64,000 bases of DNA from Aminipila sp963524205 (GTDB lineage: Bacteria > Bacillota > Clostridia > Peptostreptococcales > Anaerovoracaceae). The notes under the pieces were generated by a model. The model worked only from the letters and a program-made list of their open reading frames with translations, had not been told where the DNA came from and made no database searches. Shown here one piece after another: positions 34,445-44,796 of the stretch (position 1 is its first letter; every line of letters starts with the position of its first letter). The DNA is taken from NCBI GenBank assembly GCA_963524205.1, contig CAURED010000002.1, positions 62,001 through 126,000 on the forward strand, in the 5' to 3' direction. Both the position numbers and the translations under genes were made by a program.

Positions 34445-35795
34445 AAACGGGTTCTTTGCCTTGTTTTTTCTGTTTCTGATAGTCTTTAAGTGCGTCGATA
34501 GCAATTCTGCCAAGAAGTACTATCGCAATAATATTTACTGTAGCCATTAACCCCATAAGCACATCTGCTAAATCCCAGGCAGTTGACATAGAAACCTGAG
34601 CACCAATTAATACCATAAGAGTAGCGAGGATTCTAAATATAAACATTACAATTGGATTTTCACTAATAAATTTTATATTTGCTTCTGCATAAAAATAGTT
34701 ACCAATTACAGAAGTAAAGGCAAATAAGCAAATGGCTACTGTTACAATATGAATACCTATTTCTCCAAACTGGGAGGCAACAGACTGCTGTACCAGTGGA
34801 ATACCTGTTAATTCTCCTCCCGTTTTAAACTGTCCGCCTAGAAGTACTATAAATGCTGTAGTTGAGCAAATAATTAATGTATCAATAAATACCGATAATA
34901 CCTGTACAAGTCCTTGCTTAACCGGATGGGATACATCAGCTGCTGCCGCTGCATTTGGAGCAGATCCCATACCTGCTTCATTACTAAATAAGCCTCTCTT
35001 TATGCCTATTACCATACAAGAACCTGCAAAACCACCCATAATAGATTGAAAATCAAAAGCTTCACTAAAACAAACAGCTAAAACTTCTGGTACTTTACTG
35101 ATATTAGCAAAGAAAATTATTAATCCAAGCACAATATATATTGATGCCATAATAGGAACCAATAAAGAAGACACCTTACTAATTTTGTGTGCTCCTCCAA
35201 AAAATAATATTGCAGAAATAAATGCCAGGATAATTCCGATTATCATCGGAACATATGAATCCGAAAAATTTGGTACATAGTATTCAAAAGAAGATGCAAT
35301 ATTAAATGCTTGAAGCCCATTAAAACCAAATGCAAAACATAAAATCAAAAGTACTGCGAATATTATTCCAAGCCATCTTGCATGAAGGGCAGTTTCGATA
35401 TAATAGGCAGGTCCACCCTTGAAAATGCTTCCATCTTTACGTTTATAAATTTGGGCAAGTGTGCTTTCAATAAAAGCTGAGGCTCCTCCAATGAGACACA
35501 TAATCCACATCCATACTACTGCTCCTGAGCCTCCAAGCACAAGTGCCGTTGAAACCCCTGCAATATTACCCGTTCCAACTCTAGATGCCGTGGCAATCAT
35601 TAGGGCTTGAAAAGATGATAAACTTCCTTCTTTTCCTTTTTCCTGAATAACTCGTATTGCTTCAGGTACCATACGGATTTGTATAAATCCTGTTCTAATA
35701 GTAAAGTACAAACCCGTTAAAATAAGTAATACTATTAAGAATTTACTATACAAAAACGTATTAATCTCGCCTAAAAAACTAGTAAATAGTTCCAT
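34398..35795 (-). CDS. alsT: Sodium:alanine/glycine symporter (AGCS family)
   Basis: A 465-residue protein with about ten membrane helices. Diagnostic motifs: ASRVGTGNIAGVSTALVLGGSGAVVWMW (about 72-99), EDGSIFKGGPAYYIE-like segment (as RKDGSIFKGGPAYYIE), KRGLFSNEAGMGSAPNAAAAA (about 266-286). It imports alanine or glycine with Na+. Divergent from the branched-chain amino acid ABC operon. Its 3' end overlaps the convergent CmpB gene. Confidence 0.87.
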   Translation of the reverse strand: MELFTSFLGEINTFLYSKFLIVLLILTGLYFTIRTGFIQIRMVPEAIRVIQEKGKEGSLSSFQALMIATASRVGTGNIAGVSTALVLGGSGAVVWMWIMCLIGGASAFIESTLAQIYKRKDGSIFKGGPAYYIETALHARWLGIIFAVLLILCFAFGFNGLQAFNIASSFEYYVPNFSDSYVPMIIGIILAFISAILFFGGAHKISKVSSLLVPIMASIYIVLGLIIFFANISKVPEVLAVCFSEAFDFQSIMGGFAGSCMVIGIKRGLFSNEAGMGSAPNAAAAADVSHPVKQGLVQVLSVFIDTLIICSTTAFIVLLGGQFKTGGELTGIPLVQQSVASQFGEIGIHIVTVAICLFAFTSVIGNYFYAEANIKFISENPIVMFIFRILATLMVLIGAQVSMSTAWDLADVLMGLMATVNIIAIVLLGRIAIDALKDYQKQKKQGKEPVFKASDIGLHDTELWK

Positions 35796-36059
35796 ATAAT
35801 TTCCTCCTATTCCTTTATCAGATTAATGTAAAAAACAAAATTAACTTGAGTATTATATCATAAAATATACAGAGTGCAAATAAAAACAATGCCACCAAAT
35901 AAAAACAATCTCTTCAAAAAAAAAGAATAATCTGAAATTTATTTTTAGAAACAAAAAGTACATTGTATACTTGTTATTTCATCCAAAAACACCTTTACTT
36001 TTATAAAAAAACAGGTACAATGAAATGTAACTGGATAGAATTTTGAGGAGGAAATTAAT

Positions 36060-37298
36060 ATGAAAAAACTATCATTACTGTTGGTACTAGTTTTAGTAGT
36101 ATCAGCATTTTTAGTTGGCTGTGGCAGTAAGAGCGGAGAAGAAAGCCAGACAGCAGCCCCTACTGGAATCACAGTAGACGGAGATGTTATTAAAATCGGA
36201 GTTTTTGAACCAACCACTGGAGAAAACGGCGGTGGTGGTATGCAAGAAATACTTGGTGCACGTTATGCAAACCAAATTATGCCTACCATTGATATTAATG
36301 GCAAAACATATAACATTCAATTAGAAGAAGTAGACAACCAATCCGATAAATCAGCTGCCGTAACTGCTGCTCAGTCACTGATCAGTAAAGGCGTTGTTGC
36401 TGTAATCGGTTCATATGGTTCAGGTGTTTCTATTGCTGCTGGTGAAACTTTTGCAGGCAGCGGAGTTCCTGCAGTTGGTGCTTCCTGCACAAATCCACAG
36501 GTTACATTAGGAAATGATTTCTATTTCAGATCTTGTTTCTTGGACCCATTCCAGGGAACAGTTATGGCTTCTTATGCAAAAGATGCAGGTTTTAAAACTG
36601 CGGCAGTTATTAGTCAGAATGGTGATGACTATTCAACTGGTCTTGCTGGATACTTTAAGAAATCTTTTGAAGAGCTAGGTGGAACAATCGTTGCTGATGA
36701 AACTTATCAGACAAATGAGTCAGATTTTAATGCTATCTTAACAAAAATTAAGTCTTCTAATCCTGATTGCATTTTTATTCCTTCATCAATTAACACGGCA
36801 ACTTTAATCTTACCACAAATTTCTGCAAACGGTATTAAAGCCCAGATCTTAGCTGGTGATACTTGGGAAAATGCAGCAATTATCTCTAAAGATGGAGTTG
36901 GCGTTGCATTCTCAACATTCTTTGATGAAAACGATGCTAGCAATCCTGTTGCAACCGAATTTGTTAAAGGATTCAAAGGGTTCTTAAATTCTGATCCTAA
37001 AAACATTACTTTCAATGCCAACACAGACACTGTCGCTGCAGTATCAGCTTTAGGTTATGATTCATATACAGCTATTTATGAAGCCCTAAAGGGTCTTGAT
37101 GGCAAAGATGGAGATCTTACTTCAGTTGCTATCCGAGATGCACTTGTGAATGTAAGTTTTGACGGTGTAACTGGCCACATTTCCTTTGATAAAAACGGTG
37201 ATGCTATAAAGGATACGGCTTATATTAAAACAATTGATCAGGATTCTTTAACTACTAAGGAATTTAAGTTCATTAAAACTCAGACTGTAGAAAAGTAG
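36060..37298 (+). CDS. livK: Branched-chain amino acid ABC transporter, substrate-binding lipoprotein
   Basis: A 412-residue protein with a lipoprotein signal peptide; the lipobox is LVGC with the modified cysteine at about 21. The mature part is a type 1 periplasmic-binding fold: VIKIGVFEPTTGENG, then GVVAVIGSYGSGVSIAA and VPAVGASCTNPQVT. It binds a branched-chain or related amino acid and hands it to LivHM. AGGAGG precedes the ATG. The permease genes follow after a hairpin. Confidence 0.87.
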   Translation: MKKLSLLLVLVLVVSAFLVGCGSKSGEESQTAAPTGITVDGDVIKIGVFEPTTGENGGGGMQEILGARYANQIMPTIDINGKTYNIQLEEVDNQSDKSAAVTAAQSLISKGVVAVIGSYGSGVSIAAGETFAGSGVPAVGASCTNPQVTLGNDFYFRSCFLDPFQGTVMASYAKDAGFKTAAVISQNGDDYSTGLAGYFKKSFEELGGTIVADETYQTNESDFNAILTKIKSSNPDCIFIPSSINTATLILPQISANGIKAQILAGDTWENAAIISKDGVGVAFSTFFDENDASNPVATEFVKGFKGFLNSDPKNITFNANTDTVAAVSALGYDSYTAIYEALKGLDGKDGDLTSVAIRDALVNVSFDGVTGHISFDKNGDAIKDTAYIKTIDQDSLTTKEFKFIKTQTVEK

Positions 37299-37361
37299 TA
37301 ATACTTTAGCAATATATAGTCGTTATATCATTAGTAAAACTATTTGTTACACAGAATTTAT

Positions 37362-37394
37362 GCGGTAGGGAGGCAGTTAGGTCCTCCCCCCCGC
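37362..37394 (+). terminator. Hairpin between the binding protein and permease genes
   Basis: GCGG-x2-GGGAGG (37362-37373) pairs with CCTCCC-x2-CCGC (37383-37394), followed by TTTATTTCTTT. It likely causes partial termination, so the binding protein is made in excess over the membrane subunits. Confidence 0.65.
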
Positions 37395-37425
37395 TTTATT
37401 TCTTTATTAGGAGGCTTTAAAAACA

Positions 37426-38313
37426 ATGACAGCAACAGCTTTTTTTTCATATTGCTTAGCGGGTATGTCCATAGGTAGTATTTATGCGCTGATTGCCATT
37501 GGTTATACTATGGTGTACGGAATTCTCAGGCTCATAAACTTTGCTCATGGTGATATCTTTATGATGGCCGCGTACTTCATGATATTTGCAATGGTGGATC
37601 ACAGTATTCCATGGTACCTTTCTATGGTTATAATGATAGTCAGCACAGTTCTTCTCGGTGTTGTAATCGAAAAACTTGCATATAAACCACTTCGAAGTGC
37701 ACCAAGAATGTCCATTATGATTTCTGCAATTGGTGTTTCTTATTTATTACAGAATCTGGCTACATACTTATTTTCTGCATTACCTAAGCAGTACCCATCC
37801 ATTCCAATTTTAAATAAAACAATATATCTTGGTGATGTTTCAACTTCACTTGTAACTTTTATTACCCCAATTATAACAGTGCTATTTGTAGTTTTACTTA
37901 TGCTGTTAATTAAGTACACAAAGATTGGTATGGCCATGAGAGCCGTATCAAAGGATTTCGAGGCAGCACAGCTTATGGGTATTAAAATTAACAGCGTTAT
38001 AAGTTTTACATTTATAATCGGCTGTTTTCTTGCAGCATTAGGTTCCATGCTCTATTTTACCCCAAGACCATCTGTATTTCCTCTGGCAGGTTCCCTTCCA
38101 GGGCTTAAGTGCTTTATAGCCGCAGTATTTGGTGGAATTGGAAGTATTCCTGGCGCTGTTGTGGGCGGCTTTATCATTGGTTTCTCAGAAACCTTTATTA
38201 AAGCAGCAGGATTCTCTGAATTTAGTGATGTATTTACATTCGTATTATTAATTGTAGTATTGATGTTCAAACCTACTGGTTTGTTCGGTGAAAATTTAGC
38301 AGAGAAGGTGTAA
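37426..38313 (+). CDS. livH: Branched-chain amino acid ABC transporter permease LivH
   Basis: A 295-residue membrane permease with eight or so helices. LAGMSIGSIYALIAIGYTMVYGI at the start and NFAHGDIFMM are hallmark LivH motifs. EAAQLMGIKINSVISFTF is the coupling (EAA) loop that touches the ATPases. It pairs with LivM, whose gene begins 2 bp after its stop. Confidence 0.88.
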   Translation: MTATAFFSYCLAGMSIGSIYALIAIGYTMVYGILRLINFAHGDIFMMAAYFMIFAMVDHSIPWYLSMVIMIVSTVLLGVVIEKLAYKPLRSAPRMSIMISAIGVSYLLQNLATYLFSALPKQYPSIPILNKTIYLGDVSTSLVTFITPIITVLFVVLLMLLIKYTKIGMAMRAVSKDFEAAQLMGIKINSVISFTFIIGCFLAALGSMLYFTPRPSVFPLAGSLPGLKCFIAAVFGGIGSIPGAVVGGFIIGFSETFIKAAGFSEFSDVFTFVLLIVVLMFKPTGLFGENLAEKV

Positions 38314-38315
38314 TT

Positions 38316-39392
38316 ATGACAAAGAAATCAAAAATAATTTGTACCATAATTGCATTATTTGTAATGGCAGGTCTTCTATTTTCTGTAAATGAATTTACCA
38401 CACAGTCCTCCATGCTTCGCACAATATTGCAATTAGGTTCAATCTATGCTCTTGCTGCAGTATCAATGAATCTGCTGAACGGTTTCACAGGTTTATTTTC
38501 ACTAGGTCAGGCAGGATTTATGGCCATAGGCGCTTATGCTTTTGCTATATTTACGATTCCAGCAGATAGTAAACCTAGTGTCTACTATCTATATGGCGTT
38601 TCCGATTCACTTGCAAATATAGAATTGCCTTCATGGCTTGGATTAATAATTGCGGGCCTTATAGCTGCATTACTGGCTGCTATAATTGGGGCTCCTGTCC
38701 TTAGACTAAAGAGCGATTATTTCGCAATTGCAACATTAGGTTTTTCTGAAATAGTACGTATTTTAGTAGCAAGTTCCATATTTAACAGAATCACAAATGG
38801 TTCTCTTGGATTAAAAGCAATACCAGGTTATAGTTCTTACTACACACCGTTTATTGTAGTATTCATTTGTATTGTAATTATCGCTTTACTTATAAAGAGT
38901 TCTTATGGGCGTGCTTTTAAAGCTATCCGCGAAGATGAGATTGCTGCTGAAGCCATGGGTATTAATCTTGCCAAACACAAACAGATGTCTTTCATTATTA
39001 GTTCTTTCTTTGCAGGTATAGCTGGTGCCCTTTTGGCAATGTACCTTGGAGCAATTACTTCAACTACATTCCCTATCATGCTTACTTACAACATCCTTCT
39101 TATTGTTGTAATAGGCGGTATAGGAAGTATTACCGGAAGTATTATCTCTGCTTTCCTTGTTACCGCTGCTAAAGAATGGTGGCTTCGTTTCCTTGACCAG
39201 ACCATAATTATTGCAGGTGTTCAGATTCCTTTCCTAAGAACAGGTTTCAGAATGGTGGTCTTCTCTATTATATTAATGGTAGTTGTTCTTTTCTGGAGAA
39301 AAGGAATCATGGGACAGAAAGAATTATCTTGGGACGGTATCTATCATTTCTTTACGAGAAAATCCCGTAAAGGAGGTGCTGCAAATGAGTAA
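38316..39392 (+). CDS. livM: Branched-chain amino acid ABC transporter permease LivM
   Basis: A 358-residue permease. LNGFTGLFSLGQAGFMAIGAY is the family signature, and IREDEIAAEAMGINLAKHK is its EAA coupling loop. It starts 2 bp after livH, and its stop overlaps the livG start by 8 bp. Confidence 0.88.
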   Translation: MTKKSKIICTIIALFVMAGLLFSVNEFTTQSSMLRTILQLGSIYALAAVSMNLLNGFTGLFSLGQAGFMAIGAYAFAIFTIPADSKPSVYYLYGVSDSLANIELPSWLGLIIAGLIAALLAAIIGAPVLRLKSDYFAIATLGFSEIVRILVASSIFNRITNGSLGLKAIPGYSSYYTPFIVVFICIVIIALLIKSSYGRAFKAIREDEIAAEAMGINLAKHKQMSFIISSFFAGIAGALLAMYLGAITSTTFPIMLTYNILLIVVIGGIGSITGSIISAFLVTAAKEWWLRFLDQTIIIAGVQIPFLRTGFRMVVFSIILMVVVLFWRKGIMGQKELSWDGIYHFFTRKSRKGGAANE

Positions 39393-40224
39393 GCAGAACC
39401 TGCTTCGTGTTTCAGATTCAACTATGCAGTTTGGTGGTGTCGTAGCTCTTAACAATCTCAATCTTGAAGTGAATAAGGGTGAAATCATAGGCCTCATTGG
39501 TCCTAATGGAGCTGGTAAAACAACTGCTTTTAATGTTATTACTGGGGTTTACGCTCCTACAAACGGTGAAATTTGTTTTGATGGTGAAATCATAGCTTCT
39601 AATTTCCCTCACGGTAAGATGAAAGATCTTTACTCAGGTTTAAATGCTGGTAAATATACAAATTCCATTGTGCCAACACCTGATAAAATTACGAAAAAAG
39701 GTATTGCGAGAACATTCCAGAACATTAGGCTTTTTAAAGATCTTACTGTTTTTGAAAATGTCCTTATTGCAAAACACTTAAATATAAAATCTAATATTTT
39801 TGCTGCAACTTTTATGTTTAATCGCAAAGAAGAACAGCGAATGCGTGAAGAAACGATGGATCTTTTAAAGATTCTTGGTCTTGAAAAAAATAAAGATGAT
39901 ATCTCTACTTCACTACCATACGGTAAACAGAGACATTTGGAAATAGCCAGAGCTCTTGCAACGAAACCTAAGCTATTACTTCTTGATGAACCTGCTGCCG
40001 GTATGAATCCACAGGAATCTGACGACTTAATGAGATTTGTATCCCGTATACGCGATGATTTTGATTTATCCATTCTTACAATCGAACATCATATGCAGTT
40101 TGTTATGGGTATCTGTGACAGAATTTATGTTTTAGACTATGGTACTTTAATAGCAGAAGGTATTCCATCAGAAATTCAAAATAACCCTAAGGTTATTGAG
40201 GCTTATTTGGGGGTAGACGAGTAA
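39385..40224 (+). CDS. livG: Branched-chain amino acid ABC transporter ATPase LivG
   Basis: About 279 residues, starting MSKQNLLRVSDS at 39385 after AAAGGAGGT. The longer frame from 39283 overlaps LivM and is rejected. Walker A is GPNGAGKTT (about 37-45) and the signature is LPYGKQRHLEIARAL, where the usual SGGQ is YGKQ as normal for LivG. Walker B is LLLLDEPAAGMNP. It powers the LivHM permease with LivF. Confidence 0.88.
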   Translation: MSKQNLLRVSDSTMQFGGVVALNNLNLEVNKGEIIGLIGPNGAGKTTAFNVITGVYAPTNGEICFDGEIIASNFPHGKMKDLYSGLNAGKYTNSIVPTPDKITKKGIARTFQNIRLFKDLTVFENVLIAKHLNIKSNIFAATFMFNRKEEQRMREETMDLLKILGLEKNKDDISTSLPYGKQRHLEIARALATKPKLLLLDEPAAGMNPQESDDLMRFVSRIRDDFDLSILTIEHHMQFVMGICDRIYVLDYGTLIAEGIPSEIQNNPKVIEAYLGVDE

Positions 40225-40928
40225 TGTTAAAAATAGAAAATTTAAATGTATTTTATGGCGGTATCCATGCCCTTCGCGGAATTAGTCTAGAAGTCCCTGA
40301 TAAAAAGATTATTTCTTTAATTGGCGCTAATGGTGCAGGAAAAAGCACTACACTCAAAGCCATTATGGGGCTTGTGCCTAAAACCGAAGGTGCAGTTCAA
40401 TTTAATGAAAAAGACATTACAAGTACACAGACCAAAGACATCGTAGGCGCAGGTATTGTTCTTTGTCCTGAAGGCCGAAGAGTTTTTCCTGACCTAACCA
40501 TTGCTGAAAATCTAACGCTTGGTGCTTATCTTAGGAAAGATAAAGAAGGGATAAAAAAAGATCGAGAATGGGTTAACAAACTATTTCCAAGGCTTCTTGA
40601 ACGAGAATGGCAGCTTGCGGGTACTTTGTCTGGTGGTGAACAGCAAATGCTTGCTGTAGGCCGTGCTATCATGAGTAAACCTAAGCTTCTTATGCTTGAC
40701 GAACCTTCACTAGGCCTTGCACCACTTGTTGTTAAAGACATTTTTTCAATTATAAGGCAGATTAATGAAGCCGGGGTAAATATCCTGTTGATTGAACAGA
40801 ATGCTAAGGCGGCACTGGAAATAGCGGATTATGCGTATGTTATGGAAACCGGTAATATTACCCTATCTGGTACAGGTAAAGAACTGCTTGCCAGTGATTC
40901 AGTTAAAAAGGCTTATTTAGGAGAATAA
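40224..40928 (+). CDS. livF: Branched-chain amino acid ABC transporter ATPase LivF
   Basis: 234 residues. Walker A GANGAGKST (about 34-42), signature LSGGEQQMLAVGRA, Walker B LLMLDEPSLGLAP, and the switch residue after LLIEQN. Its ATG shares one base with the livG stop (TAATG). It is the last gene of the operon; a strong terminator follows. Confidence 0.9.
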   Translation: MLKIENLNVFYGGIHALRGISLEVPDKKIISLIGANGAGKSTTLKAIMGLVPKTEGAVQFNEKDITSTQTKDIVGAGIVLCPEGRRVFPDLTIAENLTLGAYLRKDKEGIKKDREWVNKLFPRLLEREWQLAGTLSGGEQQMLAVGRAIMSKPKLLMLDEPSLGLAPLVVKDIFSIIRQINEAGVNILLIEQNAKAALEIADYAYVMETGNITLSGTGKELLASDSVKKAYLGE

Positions 40929-40930
40929 AT

Positions 40931-40958
40931 AAAAGGACTGTTTTACAACAGTCCTTTT
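40931..40958 (+). terminator. Terminator of the liv operon
   Basis: AAAAGGACTGT (40931-40941) pairs perfectly with ACAGTCCTTTT (40948-40958), ending in a T-run on the plus strand. It can serve the convergent mutase gene also. Confidence 0.8.
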
Positions 40959-40968
40959 GTATATATAT

Positions 40969-42600
40969 CTACAGTTTACTGATATCCAATTGTTTATAGG
41001 CGCTTAAGAATGGTCTCAACTTTTCTACAATCTGCTTGCAGCCACCCTCAATATTGGATTCTATATTTAGCGGCATGATTGGATCATGAAGCGATTTTCT
41101 AAGAAGACACCATCCGTCTCCATGAGTCTCATCAAAATTTACACGTACCCCTTCATAATTTGGTTCAACCACACTTATTCCACAATGGCATAAACAACAG
41201 CCACCTTCCTCAACAGGCACAATGTTTCCGTCCTCATCACGTTTTGCACAGTCCTTCATAGACGCCCATAATTGCAGATCCTCAATAATTCTGTCTCCAT
41301 AAGCCGCAAAATCTTCACAAGTAATAGGTAGTCGTACTTCCATAGCCTCTACTGGATCTTCTAAGTCCGAAATAAGACTGTCTAGGGTCTTTCCTTCGGC
41401 AGCCATCTTTGCTGCCTTAATAACGATTTTAGTAGCCAGGTAAGCACCATCATCCAGAAAATGATTTTCTTTTAATGCCGCATGTCCTGAAGTTTCAATA
41501 GCAAGCTGACTATCTATACCTTCTGAATTAAGTTTAATGGCTTCATTAATTACGTTTTTATATCCTCTCTTAAAACGTCTATGCTTTAGCCCTAATTTCT
41601 TTTCCAGGAAAACTGTCAGCTGGTCGCTTGTTATACTATCCGTAACGATTGTTGTTCCTGGATGTTCTTCTGCAACCAAAGCCGCAGCCATAGCCACAAT
41701 GCCATTTCTGCTAATTTCACGGCCTCTATTGTCAACCGCTGAAGACCGATCTACATCAGTATCGAAAATCAATCCCAAGTCTGCCTGATTTGTTATAACC
41801 TGCATGCAGATTGACTCCATAGCAGCTTTATCTTCGGGATTTGGCGCATGGTTAGGAAAAGTGCCGTCTGTTTCAAGAAACTGGCTTGCAGATACATCGG
41901 CACCTAAAGGCTGAAGAACCTTTTTTGCATAAAATCCCCCTCCGCCATTGCCTGCATCAACAACTATTTTTAAGCCTTTAAGCGGTGTTTCATAATGTTT
42001 TGGATGTTTCACTCCATCCTTAATTTTATTCTTAAGGAAGTCGCAGTAAGCACCCATTAAGTCTGTTTTTACTGAATTATACGTCTTCTTTCCTAATATC
42101 ATTTGAAAATTGTCTTCTGCAATGCGTCCACCTAATTCTGACAGATATTCATCTGATTGAGCATAATTAATAATCTGGGTTATGTCTTTTTTATTTAAAC
42201 CACCATCTTTATCAAAATACTTAAATCCATTTCTATTAAATGGCAGATGACTGGCTGTAATCATAATCGCACCATCACACTTAAACTCTGGGAAAACAGT
42301 TGTCATAAACATAGCAGGAGTTGAAGCCAGACCACAGTTTAAAACGGTCACTCCATAAGGCACCATTCCGTTCAAAATGCCCTGTAATAAATACTTTCCT
42401 GAAAGTCTTGGATCAAATCCTACTGCAACCCTTAAGCTTTTCAGGGGTTTTTCAGTTTTTTTTGTAAGCCACAATAAAAAACCTAATGCTAAATGCTCCG
42501 CTTCAGGTTGCCCTAAGTTAGGCATCTCACCTTCTACTCCTGTCAGGGCAATACCTCTTATATCACTTCCATTTTGTAATTTCTTATAATCACGACTCAT
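40969..42600 (-). CDS. Phosphohexomutase (phosphomannomutase/phosphoglucomutase)
   Basis: About 543 residues from the ATG at 42600 (AGGAGG nine bases upstream). The alpha-D-phosphohexomutase order is clear. The catalytic phosphoserine is in TASHLPFNRNGFKYF (about 130-144), the metal loop is DTDVDRS (about 265-271), and the sugar loop is ETSGHAALKEN (about 360-370). A C-terminal phosphate-binding region is present, with some insertions. It moves phosphate between C1 and C6 of a hexose. Which sugar cannot be told. Confidence 0.82.
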   Translation of the reverse strand: MSRDYKKLQNGSDIRGIALTGVEGEMPNLGQPEAEHLALGFLLWLTKKTEKPLKSLRVAVGFDPRLSGKYLLQGILNGMVPYGVTVLNCGLASTPAMFMTTVFPEFKCDGAIMITASHLPFNRNGFKYFDKDGGLNKKDITQIINYAQSDEYLSELGGRIAEDNFQMILGKKTYNSVKTDLMGAYCDFLKNKIKDGVKHPKHYETPLKGLKIVVDAGNGGGGFYAKKVLQPLGADVSASQFLETDGTFPNHAPNPEDKAAMESICMQVITNQADLGLIFDTDVDRSSAVDNRGREISRNGIVAMAAALVAEEHPGTTIVTDSITSDQLTVFLEKKLGLKHRRFKRGYKNVINEAIKLNSEGIDSQLAIETSGHAALKENHFLDDGAYLATKIVIKAAKMAAEGKTLDSLISDLEDPVEAMEVRLPITCEDFAAYGDRIIEDLQLWASMKDCAKRDEDGNIVPVEEGGCCLCHCGISVVEPNYEGVRVNFDETHGDGWCLLRKSLHDPIMPLNIESNIEGGCKQIVEKLRPFLSAYKQLDISKL

Positions 42601-42811
42601 TTTATAGTGCCTCCTCTTATATAATTCAAGCAATCTATTTTCTCATCTAATCGGTTATAGTATACATGAATTCCTATTACAAGTCCAGCGTTCCCCTTAA
42701 AGGATAGCCTATTAAATCTACATGAATTCACCTATTTTTAATAAAATATATCTATTTTCATATTTTCTATAATTATTGTATAATGTCTATGAAAGATGAG
42801 GGATGGAACGA

Positions 42812-43624
42812 ATGGATTTGAAACAAAATATAACAGAAATAATTCAAAGCTTTGTGTCTGAGTATGAAAATAAACCTGAAATAACATCAAAGTGGGGTGA
42901 GCCGATAGTAGGTTTTGCTGATGCTAAGCAGCCAGGTATCCCTGAGTTAAAAAAGCTAGTATCTGTTCAACATGCTATGCCTGAAGAAATAATAAAGAAT
43001 GCCACTATAATTATCGCTTATTTTGTACCATTTACGAAAGAGCTTGCTATTACAAATAAAGAACCTGGTTATTTAGCTTCTCCTGAATGGGCTAAAACCT
43101 ATGAAGAAACCAACACTATGTTTGGTCAACTGAACCAATGTCTAATTACCCAAATAAAGGATTTAGGTTTTGATGCAGGTATTTCACCAGAAGCATCAAC
43201 ATTCAACCAAGAGACTCTTAAAAGTAATTGGTCCCAGCGCCACCTCGCCAGATTAGCGGGCCTTGGTACATTTGGCATTAACAACATGCTCATTACAAAG
43301 AAAGGCTGCTGCGGACGTTACAGCACTGTTGTAACGAATCTAGACGTAACGCCGGATATACCTATTGATGAAGAATACTGCTTATATAAAAGCAAAGGAA
43401 TATGTGGTATATGTGTAAAGCGCTGTCCCTCTGGTGCTCTAACTCTTGATGGGTATGACAGAGAAAAGTGTTATGAAGTATGCAAGAGAAATGCACAGTT
43501 ATATAAAGACTTTGGTAGTTCCTACTTAACGGAAAATGGTTCGGATGCCAATAGCGTTGGAAGTGAAGTATGCGGTAAATGTATAGTAAATACTCCTTGC
43601 ACTTTTAATGGCTTTATTGGTTAA
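42812..43624 (+). CDS. Epoxyqueuosine reductase-like iron-sulfur protein
   Basis: About 270 residues. The ATG at 42812 is preferred to one 9 bp upstream because GAGGG then has normal spacing. The first 180 residues resemble the QueG-like B12-binding part (GFADAKQPGIPEL, SQRHLARLAGLGTFGINNMLITKKG). Then C-x2-C-x2-C-x3-CPSGAL is a 4Fe-4S site, with more cysteines after it. It is shorter than QueG and lacks the second full ferredoxin pair. It may be a reductase of unknown substrate, not QueG itself. Confidence 0.65.
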   Translation: MDLKQNITEIIQSFVSEYENKPEITSKWGEPIVGFADAKQPGIPELKKLVSVQHAMPEEIIKNATIIIAYFVPFTKELAITNKEPGYLASPEWAKTYEETNTMFGQLNQCLITQIKDLGFDAGISPEASTFNQETLKSNWSQRHLARLAGLGTFGINNMLITKKGCCGRYSTVVTNLDVTPDIPIDEEYCLYKSKGICGICVKRCPSGALTLDGYDREKCYEVCKRNAQLYKDFGSSYLTENGSDANSVGSEVCGKCIVNTPCTFNGFIG

Positions 43625-43673
43625 ATTAAATGGTGAATAGTATCTTGTAAGTATATCATCATAAGATAACAAA

Positions 43674-43709
43674 GCGGACTATGCTGATTTTTAATTCAAC
43701 ATAGTCCGC
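43674..43709. terminator. Bidirectional terminator
   Basis: GCGGACTATG (43674-43683) pairs with CATAGTCCGC (43700-43709), with a T-run after it on the plus strand. It separates two convergent genes. Confidence 0.75.
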
Positions 43710-43719
43710 CATTTTTATC

Positions 43720-44640
43720 TTATTCCAAAGCATTTACAAAACTATCTGAAACCATTGTCTGTCCATTTTCAAGAACTACAGGCAAATCCATTTTATTCAT
43801 TCTGTCAAGTGCCTTTATATCTTTGGTTAGATGAGTAAATTTAAACCCATCACTGTCAATAGTTATTTCCACAGTCATATCATTTTTTGTTAAAACTATA
43901 GGCTTTTTATTTGAAGTCCATTGTACTTTATATCCTTTTCCTTCTGCCGCTTCTCTTAGCACTATGTATGTTGAATCTACAGTTTCTTTCTGTTGGTCCT
44001 TATCAAGAATAATAACCATTTCAGGTGATGTCTGGGCTGGGATACTTCTAGTTGCAATAGTATAAAGCACCACACATTCACTGTTCTTTATGTCCTCAGC
44101 TGAATATAACCTTTTAGACCCTTGTGCATCAACAATTTGAGTATTTTCTGAAATATTCAATTTTAATATGCTTTTAGCATTTACCAAATCACTGTTATAC
44201 AATGACATATCAAATGAACCTTCATTACTTTTTATAATAAAGCCTACTGCTGCCGAGGTCTGTGCCGGAATACTCAAAGTCATAGGCGCATTTGCGGGTA
44301 ATATTGCTGCAAGTTTCATATCCTTTTTTAATTCCTTGATTGTTAAACGCTTATTTGACTTTTGATCTATAACAAAAGCTTTCTCTGTGATGTTAAAAAC
44401 CATCCCCATATTATCATTAGTAATTTCAACCCTATAATACTCTCCTTTGTTTTCTACAGATGTAACAATCCCTTCTTCAATTATATATTGTTGTTGATTT
44501 TTCTCTGTGACAGATACTTTATCAACTGCTGCACTTGAAACTAATTTAATATCTGTAGTTCCTGCAAAAGCTGTAACAGACATCATCATAGTTAAACAAA
44601 CAACTCCAGATAGTACATTTATCATAGTTTTTTTCTTCAT
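43720..44640 (-). CDS. Secreted protein with copper amine oxidase N-terminal-like (stalk) domain
   Basis: 306 residues. A signal peptide (about 1-26: VCLTMMMSVTAFAG) directs export. The middle contains two OB-like repeats: GIVTSVENKGEYYRVEI with KRLTIKELKKDMKLAAI, and a second around SKRLYSAEDIKNSECVVL. The C-terminal 80 residues (IVLREAAEGKGYKVQW, and the MVSDSFVNALE end) match the copper-amine-oxidase-N-like stalk domain common in clostridial surface proteins. No enzyme active site is seen. It is probably a cell-surface component. Confidence 0.65.
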   Translation of the reverse strand: MKKKTMINVLSGVVCLTMMMSVTAFAGTTDIKLVSSAAVDKVSVTEKNQQQYIIEEGIVTSVENKGEYYRVEITNDNMGMVFNITEKAFVIDQKSNKRLTIKELKKDMKLAAILPANAPMTLSIPAQTSAAVGFIIKSNEGSFDMSLYNSDLVNAKSILKLNISENTQIVDAQGSKRLYSAEDIKNSECVVLYTIATRSIPAQTSPEMVIILDKDQQKETVDSTYIVLREAAEGKGYKVQWTSNKKPIVLTKNDMTVEITIDSDGFKFTHLTKDIKALDRMNKMDLPVVLENGQTMVSDSFVNALE

Positions 44641-44796
44641 ATTAAAATCTCCTTATTTTTTCATATAGTTAATAACTGTCTTCATACCCTTATTTTTAAG
44701 GATTTATATTTTAGACGAAAGTATTCTACTAAATGTTCCAAATAACTCCAAACTATTAATATATATTTAAAAAATTAGGATTAATTGGAGATTAAA